From Flavobacterium sp. BFFFF1 (GTDB taxonomy: Bacteria > Bacteroidota > Bacteroidia > Flavobacteriales > Flavobacteriaceae): a stretch of 45,492 nt of DNA. A model generated the notes under the pieces. It was given only the letters and a program-made list of their open reading frames with translations, ran no database searches and was not told the DNA's origin. Positions 18,112 to 26,027 of this stretch are shown in pieces (the stretch's first letter is position 1; every line of letters starts with the position of its first letter). Made by a program: the position numbers and the translations under genes. The DNA lies in assembly GCF_002256285.1 (NCBI RefSeq), contig NZ_NKJE01000003.1, forward strand, positions 184,301 through 229,792, in the 5' to 3' direction.

Positions 18112-18864
18112 TTATTGGATCCACGACTTAAAATCAGAAACCTTTTCCCGGCTCACAATCACCTCTTCTGATTTGTAGGTTGGCAACATCAATTTGAGCC
18201 TCGAGTTCGAGTACATGACGATCTCGCGGATGCATCGCATGGGAACTATAAATTTGCGGCTGATGCGGTAAAACTGCTTTGGATCCAGTTCCTGTTCCAA
18301 CGTTTCCAACGTATTTTCAATCAGGTAGTCGCGGTTATCAGTGGTATGGAGGTAAGTTCCTTTGTTTTCGCTGTAGAAACATTCGACTTCGTCCACGTGG
18401 ATTACTTTGAGCTGCGGACCGATTTTTACCGTAAATCTGGTTTTAAACGACTTCTCCGCTGGCATTGACAACATCTTACGGATGGTTTCAAAATCAAACG
18501 GCGCTGTCTTTGCCTGTATTGTAGCCCGGAACTTGTCTACCGCAACCGCCAGTTCATCTTCATCAATGGGCTTCAGAAGGTAATCTACGCTGTTCAGTTT
18601 AAACGCGCGCAACGCATATTCGTCATACGCTGTCGTGAATATTACGGCACTCCTGATATCGACTTTTTCAAAAATCTCAAACGATAAGCCGTCTGAAAGC
18701 TGAATGTCCAAAAAAATCAGTTCCGGATGTGGATTGTTTTGAAACCAATTGACGGCTTCCTCTACAGAATGTAACATCGTTGACGCTTGCAGTCCCATCT
18801 TTTCCAGCTTTCGTTGCAGCAATCGCGCGGCAGGTTTCTCGTCTTCAATAATGATCAGGTTCAT
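18112..18864 (-). CDS. LytTR-family response regulator
   Basis: 250 residues. The N-terminal receiver domain (1-120) has the acidic pocket 'IIEDE' (4-9), phospho-acceptor Asp53 in 'LIFLDIQLSDG', Thr77/78 in 'VIFTTAYDEYA' and Lys98 in 'YLLKPID'. The C-terminal LytTR DNA-binding domain spans about 145-250 ('RFTVKIGPQLKVIHVDEVECFYSENKGTYL', then 'FYRISRKFIVPMRCI'). It is the output partner of the LytS-like kinase encoded at 19542-20882. Its start codon directly abuts the stop of the upstream 2TM gene, so it is the last gene of the operon. Confidence 0.93.
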   Translation of the reverse strand: MNLIIIEDEKPAARLLQRKLEKMGLQASTMLHSVEEAVNWFQNNPHPELIFLDIQLSDGLSFEIFEKVDIRSAVIFTTAYDEYALRAFKLNSVDYLLKPIDEDELAVAVDKFRATIQAKTAPFDFETIRKMLSMPAEKSFKTRFTVKIGPQLKVIHVDEVECFYSENKGTYLHTTDNRDYLIENTLETLEQELDPKQFYRISRKFIVPMRCIREIVMYSNSRLKLMLPTYKSEEVIVSREKVSDFKSWIQ

Positions 18865-19215
18865 CTATTCCCAGTTTTGTCGTTTTTTTTCTTCCTCAAT
18901 AATCTTACGGATTTTTTTTTCTTCCCATTCCCTGCTGAAAAAATAATTAAATCCGAATACGGAAAGCCCATGTGCCACCAAGCCAATTCCCCAGGAAAAG
19001 GCCATCCAGAAGGTTTGTAGTTTCCAAAAATCGGCACTGTTTTTAGCCTTATAATAGGAAAAAACCAACGCTATCACATTGATGAATACATACACGAACA
19101 CATGGGTGTAAAATCCCTTGATTTTTTTGACCCGTTTCTCGGCGTAAATATAATCATCATCCGGTTTCATGACTTCAAAGCTATTGGTATAGAAATCTGT
19201 AGGCTTCTTTATCAT
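18865..19215 (-). CDS. stand-alone 2TM domain protein
   Basis: 116 residues from the ATG at 19215, which overlaps the TGA of the upstream 2TM gene (ATGA); the longer frame up to 19284 would run far into that gene. The 2TM domain is visible as 'AEKRVKKIKGFYTHVFVYVFINVIAL', a short linker, then 'FWMAFSWGIGLVAHGLSVFGF', and the charged tail 'REWEEKKIRKIIEEEKKRQNWE'. The two hydrophobic helices lie at about 44-62 and 76-95. The function of 2TM is unknown. Its junction with the preceding gene is identical over 12 bases to the kinase-2TM junction, and its C-terminus resembles that of the kinase-fused copy. Confidence 0.85.
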   Translation of the reverse strand: MIKKPTDFYTNSFEVMKPDDDYIYAEKRVKKIKGFYTHVFVYVFINVIALVFSYYKAKNSADFWKLQTFWMAFSWGIGLVAHGLSVFGFNYFFSREWEEKKIRKIIEEEKKRQNWE

Positions 19216-19523
19216 CACTGAAATTTTTCTGCATTTCGCCGCTTTTCCTCTTCCATGAACTGCCTGATTTTCCGTTCTTCCCAATCCTTATTGACGAAAG
19301 GCATGTAGTTAAAGACTTTCATCCCGTGAAAGAAAACGCCAATTCCCCAACCGATCAAAGGCCAGAAAAACCACAAATTTTTTGGTGAAGTCAGGAGATT
19401 TAGCACTAGAAAAAAAATGTTTAAGACAATGTAAGACGCCAGATTCCCGTAGAAGCCTTTTATTTCATTAACCCTTTTTCTTGCCTCAAAGTAGCGTTCG
19501 TCGTGTTTATAATTTGATTCCAT
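19215..19523 (-). CDS. stand-alone 2TM domain protein
   Basis: 102 residues. The 2TM pattern is complete: 'ARKRVNEIKGFYGNLASYIVLNIFFLVLNLL' (first helix about 27-46), 'LWFFWPLIGWGIGVFFHGMKVF' (second helix about 51-69), then 'DWEERKIRQFMEEEKRR'. It lies 18 bases after the histidine kinase gene and overlaps the next 2TM gene by 4 bases. It is presumably an inner-membrane accessory of the LytS/LytTR system; no enzymatic motif is present. Confidence 0.87.
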   Translation of the reverse strand: MESNYKHDERYFEARKRVNEIKGFYGNLASYIVLNIFFLVLNLLTSPKNLWFFWPLIGWGIGVFFHGMKVFNYMPFVNKDWEERKIRQFMEEEKRRNAEKFQ

Positions 19524-19541
19524 TGCGTTGTATTTTACTTG

Positions 19542-20882
19542 TTAATCCCAGGTATTCTTAGTGTTTTCCTTTTTGAGTATTTCCTGAATCTTCCGTTCTT
19601 CCCAGTTTGAGCTGTATCCGAAAACTTTAAACGCATGCATTGTGAGTCCAAAGCCCCACCCCAAAGCCGAAAACCAAAACCAATGAAATTGAGGGGCATA
19701 ATTTAAATTGATAAAAATCAGCAACGGGATAATACAGCAATAACTGATTAGATTCGCATAGAATCCTTTGAGCTCCTCTACCCTTTTCTTCGCCCGATAG
19801 TAGGCGTTACTTTCATTGTATTCATAGTTTTCCATCACTGAAATCTGTTTGGTTAAGATGGGTATTTTTACGATAAACGCCTCCCGGCTTTCCTCTACCA
19901 ACACGGGCCTTTTCGTAATAATCCCATACCGGTTTACAATATTCTGCAATCCAACGCCTTTTCGGTCCTGAAGCACTTCTTTACGTTGGAGATTGTTTTG
20001 TATACACAGATAGTTCTCTTCAATGTAAATTCTGATGTTTAAAGGCTTTTGTTCGCTTACTACATTGTGCTTCACGGTGTTTTCCAGCAGCAGCTGCAGG
20101 GAAAGTGGCACTACCCTTGCTTCCGGATTGTAATCCTGTTGCGGCAGCTCGTAGAAAAGGCTGTTTTCAAAGCGCATTTTCAGCAGGTTCATGTACGTTT
20201 TCGCAAAGGAAAGCTCTTCTTCAACACTCACCAGTTCCTTGTCCTTCTGTTCCAACACATACCGGTAAATCTTGGAAAGCGAAGTCGTGAAGCGCTGCGC
20301 ATTTTCCGGGTTTTCTTCTATCAGCGAACTCAATACATTCAGGCTATTGAATAAAAAATGTGGATCAATCTGATTTTTCAGGCTCTCGAATTGCGCCGAC
20401 GCAGTGCCCGCAATGATCTTTTGCTGGTTGATACGCTTTTCCTGCAGTGCCTTGTAAAAGTAAAGCACATGAAAGAACAAAGAAAATACCAGCGTAATAA
20501 TTAGGGAAACAATGTAATATCGAAACTGTTCTCCTTTTAAAAAATCGGCCACTCCCTGTCCTTCCAAAATCACATTGGTAAAGAACCGTAGCAGAAATAT
20601 GCCAAACATGGTTAAGATCACACTGCCGCAGGCCCCGATGATCAGCCTGTATTTGGTGTAACGGTTCCAAACCACCCGCTTGTTTAGGTAATCAAAATAC
20701 GACGCATTAATTGTGGTCAGGGTAATTCCATAAAGGCAATAATAACCCACTTCCTTTAGGAGTTTACTGTCAAATACCAATTGCTGGCCAAATGCCATTT
20801 CGATTCCTTTCAATACGAATAAAATAACCAGGCTGACAATTAAGCCTTTGATAAACAGTTGAAAAATGTAGCGTATCAGCAT
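19542..20882 (-). CDS. LytS/YehU-type sensor histidine kinase fused to a C-terminal 2TM domain
   Basis: 446 residues. The N-terminal half has four hydrophobic segments (about 10-25, 46-60, 80-100, 123-143) and no large periplasmic sensor. The His_kinase domain has the phospho-acceptor His175 in 'QIDPHFLFNSLNVL', the N-box Asn268 in 'LLLENTVKHN' and the nucleotide-binding glycines in 'GVGLQNIVNRYG' (309-320). After residue 350 comes a complete 2TM module (about 354-440: 'AKKRVEELKGFY', 'GWGFGLTMHAFKVFG', 'NWEERKIQEIL') in the same frame. The kinase probably phosphorylates the LytTR regulator at 18112. The upstream gap of 26 bases to the TPR-like gene suggests a common transcript. Confidence 0.92.
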   Translation of the reverse strand: MLIRYIFQLFIKGLIVSLVILFVLKGIEMAFGQQLVFDSKLLKEVGYYCLYGITLTTINASYFDYLNKRVVWNRYTKYRLIIGACGSVILTMFGIFLLRFFTNVILEGQGVADFLKGEQFRYYIVSLIITLVFSLFFHVLYFYKALQEKRINQQKIIAGTASAQFESLKNQIDPHFLFNSLNVLSSLIEENPENAQRFTTSLSKIYRYVLEQKDKELVSVEEELSFAKTYMNLLKMRFENSLFYELPQQDYNPEARVVPLSLQLLLENTVKHNVVSEQKPLNIRIYIEENYLCIQNNLQRKEVLQDRKGVGLQNIVNRYGIITKRPVLVEESREAFIVKIPILTKQISVMENYEYNESNAYYRAKKRVEELKGFYANLISYCCIIPLLIFINLNYAPQFHWFWFSALGWGFGLTMHAFKVFGYSSNWEERKIQEILKKENTKNTWD

Positions 20883-20908
20883 CAGCGGAAGTATTCAGGT
20901 GAAGTTAA

Positions 20909-21532
20909 TTATTTTTTACAAGCCGCCTGCGTCTCCAGCGCACGGTCCAGTCCCCAGCTTGGCGCAAATTTGGTGTCATTTTTATAGGTTGCGAATAATC
21001 CTATTGCACGGTCAACTTCGGCACACATCGGCTTAATATCTGTACCCCAGAACTTGGCGCCTCCAATTTCGAATTCGGCTTTACAAAAAACAACCCTTGG
21101 ATTTTCTGGCGCGATTTTTATAGCTTTTTCATAAACTTCCGAGGCTTTGGAACCATACTTCCTGCCGTTCGCCATCGGATCGTACACAATCCAGGCGGTG
21201 TAAATCATGGCCTGCACTACTAATAATTCAGGATTTTCCGGTGCTTTGGCCAATTCAACGTCTACCGCATCCTGTGCCTTGTTTAATAATGCACTTAGCT
21301 TATCCTTGTCCTGCGTCGTAAATGCCGTGGTAACGTTGACCAAAGCCACGTAATAATTCGGAAGCCAATTGTCCTTCTCCGCTGAAGCGATCCGTTCAAA
21401 CATCGCCGAAGCTTCTGTGTTACTGCCCTCTTTCCAAAGCTGGAATGCTTTGCCCATCCCTTCTTCATATTTGCCTTGTCCGAAGAAAAGACTGGTTATA
21501 AAAAGGGCTGCGATTGTAATTAGTTTTGTCAT
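20909..21532 (-). CDS. secreted TPR-like protein, function unknown
   Basis: 207 residues with a signal peptide (hydrophobic residues 4-17, ending FFGQG). The body is helical with TPR-like pairs: 'MGKAFQLWKEGSNTEASAMFERIASAEKDN' near 26-55, 'AQDAVDVELAKAPENPELLVVQAMIYT' near 85-112 and 'EVYEKAIKIAPENPRVVFCKAEF' near 132-154. It is probably periplasmic. It is the first gene of the operon leading to the LytS/LytTR genes and is preceded by a TACATTTG -7 box, so it may feed information to, or be co-regulated with, the kinase. No enzymatic motif is visible. Confidence 0.78.
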   Translation of the reverse strand: MTKLITIAALFITSLFFGQGKYEEGMGKAFQLWKEGSNTEASAMFERIASAEKDNWLPNYYVALVNVTTAFTTQDKDKLSALLNKAQDAVDVELAKAPENPELLVVQAMIYTAWIVYDPMANGRKYGSKASEVYEKAIKIAPENPRVVFCKAEFEIGGAKFWGTDIKPMCAEVDRAIGLFATYKNDTKFAPSWGLDRALETQAACKK

Positions 21533-21565
21533 GGTTTCTATTTTTTTTGTTAATAAATTATACTA

Positions 21566-21573
21566 CAAATGTA
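21566..21573 (-). promoter_or_regulatory. -7 element TACATTTG before the TPR/2TM/LytS operon
   Basis: On the minus strand TACATTTG matches TAnnTTTG and lies 33 bases before the start at 21532. No clear TTG is found at the usual -33 distance, so only the -7 half is supported. Confidence 0.5.
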
Positions 21574-21649
21574 TTTCTGTGATTCGGTTTAAAAAATTAA
21601 AGCTGACTGAACTGTCGTTTTCCTGGGATGAAATGCTTCCCGATTGTGA

Positions 21650-23788
21650 TTAGAGATTATTCAACTGATTGCTCTTTTTATCCTGGCTGATCGTCCAGAA
21701 AAAACCAACGAAAAAGAACCTGTCGGCGGTTGGCGTGATTGCACGGCTTTTGTATATTCCTGAGGCATCGGGACTATTGGCATACTCATACCCGAAAACA
21801 TTATTGGTCCCCAACACATTCGAAATTGAAAAATACAAAATCTTTTGCTGGCTTAAAAGGTAGGCCCAGTTAAAGCTCAGGTTGTTGTATGCCTTTGTCC
21901 TGCCCTGCATAAAATTGGTTTGATTGGGATTATCATAAGGCCTCCCTGAGTTGAAGCTGTGTGTAAAACCAACCTGAGATTTCCAGCTTTGGATCCAATA
22001 TTTGGTCACCAATGACGCGGAATGCTTTGACACAAAACTGGGCGTTACTTCATATTCAAAATCCCGGTAATCCCTTTGTGTATCAATGTAGGAATAAGAA
22101 AACCAATATTCCAGCGATTTGATATTGTGGTTGTCGCGCCAAAACACATCGATCCCTTTAGCATATCCAAAACCGTTGTTGCTGTAGGTGGTCGCGTCAA
22201 ACTTCACCAGGTCTTTATATTGCTTATAGTAAGCTTCCAAACGCAGCGTCTGGTCGTTACGCGCATACTGATAATTGAGGATATAATGCTGCGTTTTTTC
22301 ATTGTCAAACTGGCTGGAATATTTCAAATACTCCTGTTTTGGTGCCTGAACAAAATCGCCATAGGCAAACGAAACCTGTGCATACTTGTTTAGCTTGTAT
22401 GCCAATGACGCCCGCGGCATTAAGGCTGCGCGGTTTAAGAAATCATTATTTGAACCACGAAACCCCACTTTTGCCGCCAGTTTCTTTGAAAAAAAGACAT
22501 CCGCTTCTGCGTAACCTGCTGCGATATTGGCCTGATATCCCGTTGTGAATTTACCGCCACCAAACTGTTTAAAATGCTCGTTGAAATCGGTAACGAAATA
22601 ATCTCCTCCAAAACTCAATTTGACGTAATCGGAAAAAGCCTTCTTAAATTTCAGCTTAAAGTGAGTGGCATTTTCTGTATTGTCAACATCGTCCTCATCA
22701 ATTCCGATTTTATTCATTCCGTATCCATGGCTTATTCCGGCTGTCAAACCCCAATTATCGCCAAACGACCCTTTGTACGTGGAATTGAAATAAAAATTAT
22801 TGTTGGTTAAATCAAACCGGACTTTTTCAGGCTGGTTGATGTTTACCTGATTCAGGTCAAAATTGGCGGCGTCAAAAGCGCCATACACTTTCAGCAGCCC
22901 ATTGTTTTCGAAATGATACCGGTACACCGCTTCTCCCGATAACGATTGGTAAGGCTTATTCCAGTCGACCGCCTGCGGAACTGCTGCCTGATAGGGTGTT
23001 AAGTCAATAAACGCGGTGTTGATGCTCAGCGAACTTTTTTTCCACATTTGTGTATTGCCCACCCCAAGACCAACGGTCATCAAAGAAATATCCGTTTTCT
23101 CCTGGTCGGGATCATCCAGCGTATTGAGCAACAACACACTTGAAAGTGCTTCACCGTATTCAGCAGAATAGCCACCCGTTGAAAAGGAAATCCCGCTAAA
23201 AAGAAACGGAGAGAAACGCCCACGTGTCGGGATATTGTTTGCCGAAGCGCCATACGGCTGTGGCACCCTTAACCCGTCAACAAAGGTTTGGGTCTCGTCG
23301 GATTCACCGCCCCGCACGAAAAGCCTTCCACTTTCGCCCACAGTTTGCGTTCCCGGCAATGTCTGTAGTGCCGCAACAATATCCCCCGCAGATCCCGCGG
23401 TAGTGACAATGTCCAGTGGCTTCAAAACCGAAACCCGTGACTTGTCGCCGGCCTCAAAAGTCCCGGCATTTATGACAACAGTATCGAGAGAATTAAGGCT
23501 CTCTTTTAATGAAATGGTTTTAGCAACAAACGAACCCACTTCAAAAGTCTCCGAAAAAGGTTCAAAGGCGAGATAAGTGACCTTCATTGTGACCGTTCCT
23601 TTTTCGGTTGTTGTAAACGAAAAATTACCGTCACCATCAGTGGTAGCACCATCATAGGTTCCGTCAAGATATACGTTTGCGCCAGAAAGCGGCTTCCCCC
23701 TTTGGTCGGTAATTTTTCCAGATATTTTTGTTTGAGCTGCGCCTGACAACGTCAACATCAGCAGTAAAAAGGTAATTATGGGTCTCAT
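21650..23788 (-). CDS. TonB-dependent outer-membrane receptor with carboxypeptidase-like N-terminal domain
   Basis: 712 residues from the ATG at 23788, which gives a proper signal peptide (MRPIITFLLLMLTLSGAAQ); the frame remains open upstream but has no signal there. Residues about 20-100 form the CarboxypepD_reg-like beta-sandwich ('ISGKITDQRGKPLSGANVYLDGTYDGATTDGDGNF'). The plug domain (about 115-225) has 'ALQTLPGTQTVGESGRLFVRGGESDETQTFVDGLRV'. The rest is a beta-barrel of alternating aromatic strands. It imports an unknown ligand using TonB energy. No SusD partner is next to it, so a polysaccharide utilisation locus is not supported. The length is at the short end for the family but appears complete. 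Confidence 0.92.
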   Translation of the reverse strand: MRPIITFLLLMLTLSGAAQTKISGKITDQRGKPLSGANVYLDGTYDGATTDGDGNFSFTTTEKGTVTMKVTYLAFEPFSETFEVGSFVAKTISLKESLNSLDTVVINAGTFEAGDKSRVSVLKPLDIVTTAGSAGDIVAALQTLPGTQTVGESGRLFVRGGESDETQTFVDGLRVPQPYGASANNIPTRGRFSPFLFSGISFSTGGYSAEYGEALSSVLLLNTLDDPDQEKTDISLMTVGLGVGNTQMWKKSSLSINTAFIDLTPYQAAVPQAVDWNKPYQSLSGEAVYRYHFENNGLLKVYGAFDAANFDLNQVNINQPEKVRFDLTNNNFYFNSTYKGSFGDNWGLTAGISHGYGMNKIGIDEDDVDNTENATHFKLKFKKAFSDYVKLSFGGDYFVTDFNEHFKQFGGGKFTTGYQANIAAGYAEADVFFSKKLAAKVGFRGSNNDFLNRAALMPRASLAYKLNKYAQVSFAYGDFVQAPKQEYLKYSSQFDNEKTQHYILNYQYARNDQTLRLEAYYKQYKDLVKFDATTYSNNGFGYAKGIDVFWRDNHNIKSLEYWFSYSYIDTQRDYRDFEYEVTPSFVSKHSASLVTKYWIQSWKSQVGFTHSFNSGRPYDNPNQTNFMQGRTKAYNNLSFNWAYLLSQQKILYFSISNVLGTNNVFGYEYANSPDASGIYKSRAITPTADRFFFVGFFWTISQDKKSNQLNNL

Positions 23789-24095
23789 ATTGTTTGTTTT
23801 GGTAAGACAAATTTGCAACCTTAAATTCACATCAAAAATTATTATTAACCGAAATGTAGAAATTCGGTGATGAGTTGTCAATCATTGTTAAAAATAGTTT
23901 TAATTTGAACCAACCAAAAACAGTCAGTATGCAAAGGTACTTTTTACCAATGTTGTTCGCCACGATGCCGGCAATCGGAGAAATTCAGTCTCCACCCGGA
24001 TACAATGTTGACAATGGCGAAATATATCTACAGTACGTTTTTCGCTTCGGAATATCGACCAATACCGTTCATCACTGATAATAAACTACTATAAA

Positions 24096-24554
24096 ATGAG
24101 AAAAAAGCATTTCTTGTTGCTGCTCTTTTTTGCAATGACCGCATTTGCCCAGGAATCTAAAAAGCCGGCTTATGACGAAGCACTGGCAAAAAAGCTAAAC
24201 GCAGATTCCCACGGAATGCGCAAATACATATTTTGTCTGCTCAAATCAGGGACCAACACGACTGCAACACAGGAAGAAATAAAAATCCTGTTTGAGGGTC
24301 ACATGGCGAGTATCAATAAAATGGCCGCGGACGGCAAGCTTTCTGTCGCGGGACCATTTGGTAAAAATGACCGGAATTATAAAGGCATTTATATCTTCAA
24401 TGTGAATACCATTGAGGAAGCGCAGGCATTGACAGAAAACGATCCGGCCATCAAAGCAAAATTACTTGAAGCCGAATTTACGCTCTTTTACTGCACTGCC
24501 GCACTCCAGGAAATTCCCGAATTGCATGAAAAAATTGCCAAAGAAAAATATTAG
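24096..24554 (+). CDS. secreted YCII-related protein
   Basis: 152 residues with a signal peptide (MRKKHFLLLLFFAMTAFAQ). The mature part is a single YCII-related ferredoxin-like domain (about 42-140). It includes 'KYIFCLLKSGTN', His69 in 'FEGHMASINKMAADGKLSVAGPFG' and Asp116 in 'ENDPAIKAKLLEAEF', the His/Asp pair typical of YciI. Most YciI proteins are cytosolic, so an exported member is notable. The role is unknown. It is followed after 6 bases by a lipoprotein gene, likely co-transcribed. Confidence 0.85.
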   Translation: MRKKHFLLLLFFAMTAFAQESKKPAYDEALAKKLNADSHGMRKYIFCLLKSGTNTTATQEEIKILFEGHMASINKMAADGKLSVAGPFGKNDRNYKGIYIFNVNTIEEAQALTENDPAIKAKLLEAEFTLFYCTAALQEIPELHEKIAKEKY

Positions 24555-24560
24555 TCTTTT

Positions 24561-25076
24561 ATGAAAATAAAGAAGTTAGCCCTACTGTTCGCCCTGCCAT
24601 TACTATTTTCCTGTGCCAAGGAACCGCTGTCAAATGACGCCATCGATGCACTCATAAAAAAATATGACACGGAGGACTTTTCATCGCTAAAGAACGTATA
24701 TGTAGGTTATCGGGGGAAAGACGAAACCGCCAATGTGATGCTGATGGTCGCCGAATTCGATATCAGCTGCCCCCCGTACATCGCAACGGTGTATCCTGAG
24801 ACGAAAGAACTCATAAAAACGGACGACCACCTCATCAAGGACGCAGAAAAAGAATGTAAATTGTATTTCAAAAAAGAGCAAATAGCCCGATACTCAAAGG
24901 CATTTCTGAAATATAATTTTAAGGTACTCGGGGTCGACAGCGATGGCAACGCGTATATCAATCCAACCGAACAGGAGTTACCGAATCTGCTAAGGAAAGT
25001 TCCTTCGGCTCATCCAAAAGACATAGATGATTTCAAGCATTACCGCGGAAACTGGTATGTCAGAAAAGCACAATAA
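24561..25076 (+). CDS. lipoprotein of unknown function
   Basis: 171 residues. A lipoprotein signal peptide is clear: MKIKKLALLFALPLLFSC, with Cys18 in the lipobox LLFSC. The mature part is mixed alpha/beta with a Cys-containing 'FDISCPPYIATVYPETKEL' segment and 'KYNFKVLGVDSDGNAYINPTEQELPNLLRKV' near the C-terminus. No family was recognised. It starts 6 bases after the secreted YCII gene. It is probably anchored to a periplasmic membrane leaflet or the outer membrane. Confidence 0.75.
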   Translation: MKIKKLALLFALPLLFSCAKEPLSNDAIDALIKKYDTEDFSSLKNVYVGYRGKDETANVMLMVAEFDISCPPYIATVYPETKELIKTDDHLIKDAEKECKLYFKKEQIARYSKAFLKYNFKVLGVDSDGNAYINPTEQELPNLLRKVPSAHPKDIDDFKHYRGNWYVRKAQ

Positions 25077-25080
25077 TCGT

Positions 25081-25088
25081 TATCTTTG
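25081..25088 (+). promoter_or_regulatory. -7 element TATCTTTG
   Basis: TATCTTTG matches the TAnnTTTG consensus and lies 23 bases before the start of the small secreted protein gene at 25112. No good -33 TTG is visible. Confidence 0.45.
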
Positions 25089-25111
25089 TGTAGCATACTA
25101 AAATTAATATT

Positions 25112-25498
25112 ATGAGAAAATTTTCATTCCTTGTGCTTTTCCTGCTAGGTAATATTGGGTTTGCGCAGACGACATTTGAAAAATGGCCGGCTATAAAAAC
25201 ATTCCATGAAGTGATTTCACAAACGTTCCATCCCGCCGAAGAAGGAAATCTGGAGCCCATTAAATCACGCAGTAAGGAACTTGCCCAAAAGGCAGAAGCC
25301 ATTAACAAATCTGAAATTCCCGCCGAGTTTAAGACCAAAGAAATCATTGTTGCCGCTGAAAACCTTCAGATTCAGAGCTGGGCATTGCATAAAAAAATAA
25401 AGCTGGGCGCAACGGACGAGGAAATCCTGAAAATGCTCACAGCGCTGCACGAAACCTTCCACCAGATTGTCGGCCTTTGCACAAAAGAGAAACACTAA
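25112..25498 (+). CDS. small secreted helical protein, function unknown
   Basis: 128 residues with a signal peptide (MRKFSFLVLFLLGNIGFAQ). The mature part is predicted to be all-helical: 'KTFHEVISQTFHPAEEGNLEPIKSRSKELAQKAEAI', then 'TKEIIVAAENLQIQSWALHKKI', then 'DEEILKMLTALHETFHQIVGLC'. Several His residues and one Cys (H in TFHP, ALHK, ALHETFHQ, GLC) could bind metal or heme, reminiscent of small periplasmic four-helix bundles such as the cytochrome b562/CopK-like type, but no defining motif is present. It has its own -7 box and a strong terminator. Confidence 0.72.
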   Translation: MRKFSFLVLFLLGNIGFAQTTFEKWPAIKTFHEVISQTFHPAEEGNLEPIKSRSKELAQKAEAINKSEIPAEFKTKEIIVAAENLQIQSWALHKKIKLGATDEEILKMLTALHETFHQIVGLCTKEKH

Positions 25499-25503
25499 AA
25501 ATC

Positions 25504-25528
25504 AAAAGCCTGTCATGCAGGCTTTTTT
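25504..25528 (+). terminator. rho-independent terminator
   Basis: GCCTG (25508-25512) pairs with CAGGC (25518-25522), extended by A-T pairs and followed by TTTTTT. It lies just after the secreted helical protein gene. Confidence 0.8.
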
Positions 25529-25540
25529 ATTTAAGGAAAT

Positions 25541-25936
25541 ATGCCACATTTAAAAATCAACCGCATCCATCATATTGCAATCATCTGTTCCGATTTCGAA
25601 GTGTCAAAATATTTTTACACTAAAGTACTCGGCTTTGAAATCATCAGAGAAACGTTACGAGAAGAACGGGGTTCTTATAAGCTTGACCTCAGCCTGAACG
25701 GTGTCTATGCACTGGAACTTTTTTCATTTCCGTCGCCGCCGGTCAGGATTACACGCCCGGAAGCCACAGGATTAAGACACCTTGCATTTGAAGTGGATAA
25801 TGTATTGGACGCGATAAAATACTTTTCCAGCCACAACATTGCCGCTGAACCGATCAGGACAGATGAGATGACAGGGAAAAAATTCACTTTTATCGCCGAT
25901 CCTGACCAGCTTCCAATCGAATTTTATGAACGTTAA
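25541..25936 (+). CDS. VOC/glyoxalase-fold protein (GloA2/YaeR type)
   Basis: 131 residues and one vicinal-oxygen-chelate domain with two beta-alpha-beta-beta-beta halves. Candidate metal ligands are His11 in 'RIHHIAIIC', Glu59 in 'YALELFSFP', His80 in 'GLRHLAFEV' and Glu127 in 'LPIEFYE', the arrangement of the SMU.1112c/YaeR-like (GloA2) subfamily. It is presumably a cytosolic metal-dependent lyase or isomerase, possibly acting on methylglyoxal adducts; the substrate is unproven. It sits alone between a terminator and a promoter. Confidence 0.88.
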   Translation: MPHLKINRIHHIAIICSDFEVSKYFYTKVLGFEIIRETLREERGSYKLDLSLNGVYALELFSFPSPPVRITRPEATGLRHLAFEVDNVLDAIKYFSSHNIAAEPIRTDEMTGKKFTFIADPDQLPIEFYER

Positions 25937-25986
25937 TCGCTAAATTTTACAACTTAAATAAAAATTACTGTAAACGATATTTGTAT

Positions 25987-25994
25987 TATCTTTG
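25987..25994 (+). promoter_or_regulatory. -7 element TATCTTTG before the coiled-coil lipoprotein
   Basis: TATCTTTG matches TAnnTTTG and lies 33 bases upstream of the ATG at 26028. It supports 26028 rather than the in-frame start at 25992, which would place the promoter inside the coding region. Confidence 0.5.
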
Positions 25995-26027
25995 ACAACT
26001 TTGGAGCTCAATTTTAAATCAAACAAG

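Noticed and set aside
21650..23788. Polysaccharide utilisation locus around the TonB-dependent receptor
   Set aside because: No SusD-like lipoprotein or glycoside hydrolase gene adjoins the receptor.
23789..24095. 67-codon plus-strand frame (23875-24078) in the 307-base gap between the TonB receptor and YCII genes
   Set aside because: No signal peptide, recognisable domain or well-placed promoter is visible, and its first bases overlap only non-coding sequence. The gap appears to hold just the divergent regulatory regions, although I could not assign clear boxes.
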